The position numbers and the translations under genes are program-made. Below, one piece after another: positions 57,201 to 64,000 of a DNA stretch of 64,000 bases; position 1 is the stretch's first letter; each line of letters opens with the position of its first letter. This DNA is from Limnoperna fortunei (Eukaryota > Mollusca > Bivalvia > Mytilida > Modiolidae), in contig OX104112.1 in assembly GCA_944474755.1 (NCBI GenBank), positions 60,543,640 to 60,607,639 on the forward strand, in the 5' to 3' direction. The notes under the pieces were generated by a model that saw only the letters and a program-made list of their open reading frames with translations, was not told the DNA's origin and searched no databases.

Positions 57201-59544
57201 AGAATTTAGTTTTGTAAACTTGATTGGAGACTTTTTGGTCCGACATTCACAATAGTTCCAAATGGAACCACAGACTCAACTTGCTGCACTGCCAGAATAG
57301 TCATGATACTTTCACAAAACTTTGTTGAGATTTTTGTAAGTTTTATTAATAAAATGAGACTGTTGAGTATTACCTTTGTCAATTCCACTCACTGGACATT
57401 TTAAGCTACCATTCAATAAATCAATTAAGATTTCCCAATGACACCTTGCATTTGTCAAGCTTGAACTCAGAACTTAAGTGTTTGCAGGTTTGTAGTCGAT
57501 TATAAAAGGCTAATTACCTACACTACTTGAAGATGAAACTAATTTTTACAAAAATATTTTCTTTTTGCAGTACTAGGAATTGTAACAGCAGATTTTTTTA
57601 GTGGCCTGGTACATTGGGGTGCTGACACTTGGGGATCAGTGGAATTGCCTATTATTGGAAAGGTAATATTAAAAATTAGAATTATAGATCAGTGATTTGA
57701 TACAGTCGTTAACATAATCTGTTTATACAAACAGAGGACATTTGACTGATGACGTGTTCAAAGTTGCAAAGTAGTCCTTTCAGTGGTTTCAGAGGAGAAG
57801 AATTTTAAAAAGTAAATTAAAACTGATTAAAAAAACAGTTCAAGGGGAATAACTCCTAATCCCAGATTTTGATTACAAAATGACAAAAATCATCAAATTT
57901 GAAAATTAAAGGGTAATAACTCCTACAAGGAGTTATCATGTATGTCTTTCATCGATAGCTAGATATCCTAGATTTCTGTTGTTTCAAACCGTTACAGATT
58001 ACATAGAATCTGCATTTCTCAATGAAACTGGTAGCCATGAAGAGCACACGCTTCCTTGACAACGTCTAGCAAACCAACAACGCAGAATGATTTAGCACAT
58101 TTTTATCATGGAGCGCCTTCAGTCAACGCTTTCATACGTCAATGAAACTTCAAAAGAATGCATTTAATTCTTAAGAAGCACAAGGTTTTAATTTATTATG
58201 TAATAGAAAGATCAGTTTTTTGAAAACTATATCGTTGGATTTGTTTTTCTTGTAGGGATTCATCCGACCATTCAGGGAACATCATATTGATCCGACATCT
58301 ATCACAAGACATGATTTTATTGAGACCAATGGTGACAACTTTGCAGTTATAGTTCCATCTTTAGGTTACATGGCTTACAAATTCTGGACATATACGCCTG
58401 AACAGATAGCTGCTACATACAACTGGGAATGCTATATATTTTTGATAGCAATTTTTGTTAGCTTAACCAATCAGGTACTGTATGTGTCCTTGGTTTTAAT
58501 TGATAATCTATATCTAATAAATCCCAATTGAGGCCACTAGTATTGGTATAAGGTCAAGTAAATTATGAATGTATGACAATCATTTTTGCTTATGACAGAA
58601 AATTGGGGAATGTCAAGTATTCTTCATTAAAGCCATCAACACTGCAATGTTATTTCCCCAGACCAACATTATGTTGTTTTTTTTGTTTGTTTGAATCGTG
58701 TTTAATGCCACTTTCATATACATGTATTTTTCAGCTTTATAATGGCATCCAATTTTTATTGGGGGAGGAAGCCAGAGTACCTGGTGAAACCCCTTTGACC
58801 TTCGGTAGGAAAACTGGCAATCATGGTTTATTAAGATTGGAGTCGAGTACACCCTGCCAGCAGTGAGACTGCAATCTCAATGTTGACAGACCACGTGATC
58901 TATTGTAGACAAACTACCTTAACCACTAGACCACAGTAGCCCCTAACATGATTCTGTCTGGGTATATCAAATGTTGATTTCAGATATTTTCTTTCTTTAA
59001 TGTTATCCATTTGTTTGCATTTATATCTCAATGTTGACAGACCACGTGATCTATTGTAGACAAACTACCTTAACCACTAGACCACAGTAGCCCCTAACAT
59101 GATTCTGTCTGGGTATATCAAATGTAGATTTCAGATATTTTCTTTCTTTAATGTTATCCATTTGTTTGCATTTATATTGATCTGAGAGACACCTGTCAGA
59201 AGGTTCATTGTTGGGTCAGTAGTACTGTATTTTGCTTACAAATATTTAGAACTAATAGAGACAAACTTTGTTCATATTTTCAGTTTCACAAATGGTCTCA
59301 TACATATTTTGGACTTCCCAAGTGGATAACTTTGTTACAAGACTTCCATATAATTTTACCGAGAAAACACCATAGAATTCACCATGTGTCCCCGCATGAG
59401 ACATATTTCTGCATCACGACTGGATGGCTCAATTATCCACTAGAGAAAATTCGATTTTGGTCCACGTTGGAAAACATCATTGAATATACAACTGGAAATA
59501 AACCAAGAGCTGATGACTTCAAGTGGGCACAGAAAACGGAGTAA
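54242..59544 (+). CDS. PEDS1: Plasmanylethanolamine desaturase 1 (TMEM189, CarF family)
   Basis: Five coding exons join in phase to 277 aa: 54242-54383, 57066-57185, 57571-57662, 58256-58474 and 59284-59544. The human protein is 270 aa. The enzyme sits in the endoplasmic reticulum membrane. It introduces the vinyl-ether double bond of plasmalogens and uses a di-iron-type histidine cluster. After a variable N-terminus, [13 protein letters not shown] is conserved. Residues 50-72 and 78-101 are hydrophobic membrane segments. Histidine motifs follow in order: VHWGADTW (His102), REHHIDP (127, 128), [11 protein letters not shown] (137), HKWSH (193, 197), KHHRIHH (220-225) and SPHE (229). Human TMEM189 can be read through into a ubiquitin-conjugating-like UBE2V1 gene; no such domain is seen downstream here. 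Intron 1 carries a SINE, a LINE remnant and a snap-back repeat; intron 4 carries a SINE with a tandem duplication. Confidence 0.97.
54412..54930 (+). mobile_element. Second SINE-like element (family 2) in PEDS1 intron 1
   Basis: Begins near 'ccccgtgcgggatccggg' and contains 'cgttaaagaacgctgctgta'. It has a 'gatttcgatccctct' block like a B box and ends 'ctcgggcgttaaacacc' followed by AATC repeats. The tail type is shared by many mollusc SINEs; the exact family is not named. Confidence 0.7.
55440..56045 (+). pseudogene. 3' end of a decayed LINE reverse transcriptase, PEDS1 intron 1
   Basis: Reading across frames gives KYLGVTIQ at about 55450, [20 protein letters not shown] at about 55590-55645, and [20 protein letters not shown] at about 55735-55795. 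It ends with [15 protein letters not shown] at about 56000-56043. These are the usual C-terminal blocks of jockey/CR1-like reverse transcriptases. Several stops interrupt it, and the copy is 5' truncated. Confidence 0.8.
56290..56558 (+). mobile_element. tRNA-derived SINE (family 1), complete copy
   Basis: The best-preserved copy in the window. The head has an A box (TGGCCGAGTGG) near 56302 and a B box (GGGTTCGAGCCTC) near 56366. The body runs from 'aattgacaaggattgccag', and the tail 'gctgaaaaattgctgaaag' is followed by CAAA repeats. It lies in PEDS1 intron 1, in sense orientation. Confidence 0.92.
56724..56835. mobile_element. Snap-back MITE, 112 bp, almost entirely palindromic
   Basis: TCTAAGCAACAT on the left mirrors ATGTTGCTTAGA on the right, and ATTAATA mirrors TATTAAT. 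The centre is GCTAGAAAATATTTTCTAGC, a perfect palindrome. It lies in PEDS1 intron 1. Confidence 0.8.
57735..57950 (+). repeat. Body fragment of the hairpin-headed repeat family, PEDS1 intron 3
   Basis: Matches 40300-40600 in order: 'gaggacatttgactgatga', 'tttcagaggagaag', 'aacagttcaaggggaataac', and 'ctacaaggagttatcat'. The head is missing. Confidence 0.7.
58682..58945 (-). mobile_element. tRNA-derived SINE (family 1), PEDS1 intron 4
   Basis: Minus-strand copy from a GTTT tract (reversed tail) through 'ggtaggaaaactggcaatc' to a head ending near 58945. The B-box region has a small deletion ('gcagtgagactgcaatctc'). Confidence 0.85.
58874..59175 (+). repeat. Tandem duplication, 151-bp unit, two copies differing at one base
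   Basis: Copy 1 at 58874-59024 and copy 2 at 59025-59175 start 'atctcaatgttgacagacc' and end 'ttgtttgcatttat'. They differ only at 'aaatgttgattt' versus 'aaatgtagattt'. The unit includes the SINE head and 3' flanking DNA. Confidence 0.93.
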
Positions 59545-62500
59545 ATGTTGCTCATTTATTTGCTCTGATTGTTATGTGTTTCCCTCCATTGACATTGTTA
59601 ATGAGTCTGCTTTGTACAACACTATTCAACCTGTTATTTGATCTTGGGTTTTTAAAATATCTTAACAGGAATTCAGTAAGAAAGCTTTAGTCATGTTTTT
59701 ATTAAAATACAAATTTTCTTCCAGTGATAGTAAGGCATTATGTTATGAAATTCTTTAGTCATCAAATGGTTTTGATCATCAGTGTTTTCTTATCAAAAGC
59801 TGTATCCAGACCTATTTGATTTTGTGATTTGAAAAAGAAAATTAAACAAGTTTGAATGTCCAGTATTATTTATGTTGTTGCAAACTGAATGTTGTAATCC
59901 GATTGGACACATTGAATAAAATTTTCACTCAAATGTATGTCAGTATATTCAAATGCATACATGCTACTTATACCAAGCCAAATGGATGTTTGTGAAATAA
60001 TTATAAATGATCATTTATATTTTTATGTTGTGATATAAATGACATAGTAAGTGATTTATAATGAACAGTTGTATGAACAAATACTATAAGTAAAATGTAT
60101 AAGTGTTTATTTATAGATGTATGTTTGTTAATGTTGTTCTTTCGAGTATGCTGTAAATGTTGTTTATTTTTTGGTATGCTGTAAATGTAATTATTTTTTG
60201 AAGTGTTATCCTAAAACAAATGTGGAGGTTGTTTGCATGGCAAACAATTCTTTAGAGATAATTATTTTTAACCTTCATATTTTAATGGCTTGTGATAGTT
60301 TGTTCATTCTTTGGTATAAAAATATGGAGACAATTATTAGGTTATAGTGTATTTAAAAAATTATAGGTTATTGTTGTTTTTTTCAATTACGAATGCACTA
60401 AATGATTTAAGGTATCCAGTCCACATTTGACCACGTGATCATATTGATGGCACAGATGTTCATTATTTTCAATGGAGCAGACCTCGGTAATATTCGACAA
60501 ACATCGGAAATACTATTTGAGGAACTACCTTTTTTGCTCAAAACTGTTAACATTGACTCAAAGAAAAACAATATTTTTAATTTGTATCATTAATTAGCAA
60601 AACATTGAATTAATAAAGCTTGGTCAAAAAATAAAATTAAACAGTAATTTAAATTATGGGTTGGATACCTTAAGAATTGTAGATCTGCAATGTGTAATCA
60701 ATGAATTTTTGGTTACTTTTTGTTCATTTTATGTAAGATTTTGTTAATCATTGTGTTTTTAGTGTAATGATTTCATGTATACTGCACTATTAGTATATGC
60801 ATGTAATATGTAGGTAATGTAGGTACTTTTATGTATGGGGATTTTTTTAATAAAATACATGTACATTTGACAGAATCAGGGAAGGGGGAGTCGGAGTTAT
60901 CTACTAATGATCATGGGCTTTGATGTCAGAATTTTCATGGTTTTTTTTGCTGGCTTACTTCCCTTATAGAAACAGTTTGCTGTGATACAGCTACAAAAAT
61001 TGAATAATTGGCTTGAAACACCAAAAATCAATCTAAATCAATGTAATTAAGTCCAGTTAATTGTAGAATTATCTACTGGAAAATAGCTTTTGTGTTTGCT
61101 AAATCTTTTAAAAGTATCATAACTGGGTACCATTGGGAACTGGGAAAGGTCTCTACACAAAAGTACATACTTTTCCAGTGGCAGGCCCAAATCTATTATT
61201 TGTTAACTCATCCTTAACGTCTGTTTATGTTTTAGCTTGAGTACATGGATATTAACATTTGTATTTTTATTTTATTATAATTGTATTCTAGTTTTATATA
61301 AAAAATTTTAAGAAAAATTTGATGGCACACTTTGATTGGCAATTTCTGTACAGCATGTTGTATCAGACTTTTCAAAATTACTGCTAATCTTTCTTAAATT
61401 ATTTTTCTCATGAACATATAACATTTACAAATAAACCACACAATTTTCATCATAGTTAAGAAATTTCAAGTAGTACAAAAAAAAATTATGTATTTTTATT
61501 GTACATTGTGAACAGATATCAAATGCAGAATGTCCAGTCATGATTTTGTTATTTTGATGTTTGAATAATGTACAGGTATCATCCATTCTATAGAGTGTAA
61601 GCTTCTGTAGGATGATTTATTGTTTTTTTATATGACAAATATATTTTTCAAATATAATTTTTGTACAGTACATTGAAACAAACTGGAATATTAATTTATA
61701 TAATTATGATATCATTTATATTTCTGTAAAACTGTAGCTTTATCCCTGTGCCTAATAAAACAATTAAAAGCCTATCAATGTCATCTCATTGTCAAAAAAC
61801 TTGCTGGAAACCACTTGAGCCAATTGAAAACATACCTGTATGTAAGTTAAATGGTTTGTATTTCTTTTTCAAAATTTTCATCCTAATTTCCAGTGCACTA
61901 TTATTACTACAAATTATGCAGTGCTGAGCTATTCTCTTCATTAATTGCCATCATCAGCATAGCAACAAACTTTTCTCATTTCAAATTTCTTCTTCCACTT
62001 GGCTACGGCAATTAGCATCAAACATGCAAAGATTTTTTATTTAATTTGCAAGTAAGTTCATCTCTTACTTTACTTTACCAATTTTGTTTTACGATTGTCG
62101 GATTTGAATTCCTGGCTCTTGTGTAAAATCTAAAAAATTTATCCTATAGCATGTCCATCCATTCAGGATTATTACCAATTTGGCACACAGGAATACATAG
62201 TTATACCCTTAAGGACAACTGCAATGACTCCTGGAAAGAGTTTACCAACTAATAAATACTACAAAGACATCTGAAACATGTATGTTGGTGCTGTTACAGT
62301 ATTGTTGAACATAGGTCAACATAGAAAATGCAAGCAATTTTATGAAAACAGTTGAACTGAGTTCATTATTAACCAGACTATCATACCATGGTAACCAACA
62401 TTGTGGACATCGACAGAACAAGCTTTGAACAAATCTGAAAGATTCCATTAAGGTTTCTCATACCAGGGTTGGTCCAAAGGTCACCAAAGTTTGAGAAAGA

Positions 62501-62600
62501 TCATCAAGAACATTGCCACAACTCATCACAAAGGTTGGTAAATGATAATAGCCCTCCCTGGTGTGGGAGCTAAAATAATGTGTCAATGCACTATAATAAT
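59545..62600 (+). other. PEDS1 3' untranslated region and downstream sequence
   Basis: AATAAA-type signals occur at 59915-59920 and later near 60850 and 61754, so several polyadenylation sites are possible. No further coding exon is recognised in this 3 kb. Confidence 0.5.
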
Positions 62601-62604
62601 ACAA

Positions 62605-62665
62605 TCTAATTAAAATTAGATCTTTCACTTCCTCCCCATTTTTCGTTATTGGTCACTGCCTTGTA
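62605..62665 (+). repeat. Copy of the snap-back repeat arm seen at 15080-15182
   Basis: 'caatctaattaaaattagat' and 'ctttcacttcctccccattt' match the reverse complement of the IRF-intron element with few changes. Confidence 0.6.
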
Positions 62666-62779
62666 AGAACTGACATCTTACATGCTTGCTCATCTCGGAT
62701 CATGGTCAGTTAACTCAACACTTTAAGAAAATATATGGTTAACTTGAGCATGCAACAGAGGGGTTGAGTTCAAATTTTT

Positions 62780-63160
62780 ACACTGGGACCACATTGGGAG
62801 GGTTCCCAGTGCAGGACCTGCAGAGCAACCCAGCACATTACCGGGTGTCGGATAGGGAGACCCTCTCATTGGGGGTTGTCATGTCAATACGGAATGCCCA
62901 GCCGTGAACCGTAGTGGGTAACTTGTCATACTTATTGCACAATAAAGACCCCTTTTGTAGATTTTGAAAAAGAGTAGGATTATTGTAGCAGCTTCAAAAG
63001 TCTAAATTCTCCGTCCCTACCCAATACTCCATACTTTTCTAGTAGCAGTTTAAATTGTGTTCCCTCTGTACAATCCCACCCTTTTTTCCGCTGATTGTTT
63101 GTTAACTTGTTCTAGTCCTGCATACTGCTGAAAAACTGCTCAGTGGACGTAAATCCAATC
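62780..63160 (+). repeat. Dispersed repeat family 3, longest copy
   Basis: Contains 'attgggggttgtcatgtcaa', 'taaagaccccttttgtagat', 'ctaaattctccgtccctacc', 'atactccatacttttctagt' and 'gttaacttgttctag'. Related copies lie at 33045, 38816 and 39235, all on the plus strand. Confidence 0.7.
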
Positions 63161-63164
63161 ACAA

Positions 63165-64000
63165 ATCAAAATTTGTACAACTGCACACCAAAACAGTCAG
63201 AAGAAAATACACTCTTAATGTGCCTGGGATATGGTATTTTAATTTAAACTAAGAATAGAGTTAGACATTGTTTGTTAAAACATTATTCATTATCAGTCAC
63301 ATTGTTTTATTAAAGCTTTAATAATAATGTACATCTGTGGTAGGGTGATGCAGTCATCCTCTGTAGGTAAGATATACTTCCTGGTGAGATTACACAACTT
63401 CAAAAGTCTAAATATTTCACAGAAATCATTCTGAATAAAAACACAGAGGGTTACCTCACACCTATTCTCTAGAGTTGTCTTGTATTTAAGAAAAAACACT
63501 CTTTATTACGATAAGAGGAATTAACAACATTGTATTACAACAACAGACTTGAATAAGTTTATCAATGTTTCAGATTACAATAGAAAATTTACATGTTACA
63601 TGATGTCTACAAATATTGCTCTGCTGAATGTGTGTTAACCATAGCAAATATTTTCATTGCATGAAATGCCCTTGAAACAGTTAACTGGTTTTCCCTCGCA
63701 CTAGAATAATGTCCTTTAAGTAGGCATAACACCTAAAACAAATAACTTACAAACCACATATATCTTTAAACTCGCTATACTGTAGCGATCATAGAAAGTA
63801 AATCTGAGGATATATTATATCAAAGGTTTATTTGCCATTACTACATGTATTAAACACAAGAATACTCTCCTATTGTCAGCTAAATTGTATACACGTAGGA
63901 AAAAAATTTTTCCTAGCTCCAACTGAAGGCTACTGTATCCATACGAAATTCAATTCAGATCAGTATTTGAACACCATAAATACAGGCTCAAGTACTGAGA
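63165..64000. other. Right-edge stretch, no recognised gene
   Basis: A 68-codon minus-strand frame at 63293-63499 is not recognised. It could be a terminal exon of a gene beyond the window, or chance. Confidence 0.4.

Overview
The window is AT-rich, intron-rich animal DNA, most likely from a bivalve mollusc (possibly a mussel-like lineage; the species cannot be fixed). The genes have GT-AG introns and animal orthologues. The spaces between them are packed with tRNA-derived SINEs whose tails read like 'aacgccactttcagcaat', with MITEs, and with other dispersed repeats of a kind I associate with bivalve genomes. Three protein-coding genes could be assembled exon by exon, each with a fully consistent reading phase. 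(1) An interferon regulatory factor (IRF) on the + strand, 10 coding exons, 11028-21382, 437 aa, with both a Trp-rich DNA-binding domain and an IRF-association domain. (2) MTG2/GTPBP5, a mitochondrial Obg-family GTPase, on the - strand, 6 coding exons, 49550 down to 41426, 379 aa. (3) PEDS1/TMEM189, plasmanylethanolamine desaturase, on the + strand, 5 coding exons, 54242-59544, 277 aa. MTG2 and PEDS1 are divergent neighbours about 4.7 kb apart. The three genes do not form an obvious pathway: innate-immune transcription, mitoribosome assembly and ether-lipid desaturation.

Layout. 1-2526: an uninterrupted endonuclease/reverse-transcriptase frame of a non-LTR retrotransposon (- strand) that leaves the window on the left. 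2.5-11 kb: MITE, decayed reverse-transcriptase remnant, and an internally deleted Tc1-like transposon with matching terminal inverted repeats. 11-21.4 kb: IRF, with microsatellites, a SINE, a snap-back element and a roughly 300-bp dispersed repeat in its introns. 21.4-41 kb: gene-free and repeat-rich, including hairpin-headed repeats with ATGGCGGCC-type motifs, a 299-bp MITE, several SINEs, a candidate hAT-like element with an 8-bp target duplication, and a second decayed reverse transcriptase. 41-49.6 kb: MTG2, with a MITE nested in a SINE, a minisatellite and a 456-bp inverted-repeat element in its introns. 49.6-54.2 kb: the divergent intergenic region, holding a dense cluster of perfect or near-perfect palindromes. 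54.2-59.5 kb: PEDS1, with a further SINE type, a LINE remnant, a snap-back repeat and a recent 151-bp tandem duplication in introns. 59.5-64 kb: 3' flank with dispersed repeats and no recognised gene.

I found no bacterial-type operon, CRISPR array, rRNA or credible stand-alone tRNA gene. The least explained structure is the palindrome island at about 52.1-53.7 kb. The next is the family of repeats that begin with hairpins whose arm sequences differ between copies while the pairing is kept. Exon ends are inferred from splice consensus, reading phase and protein similarity recalled from knowledge; no search was run.
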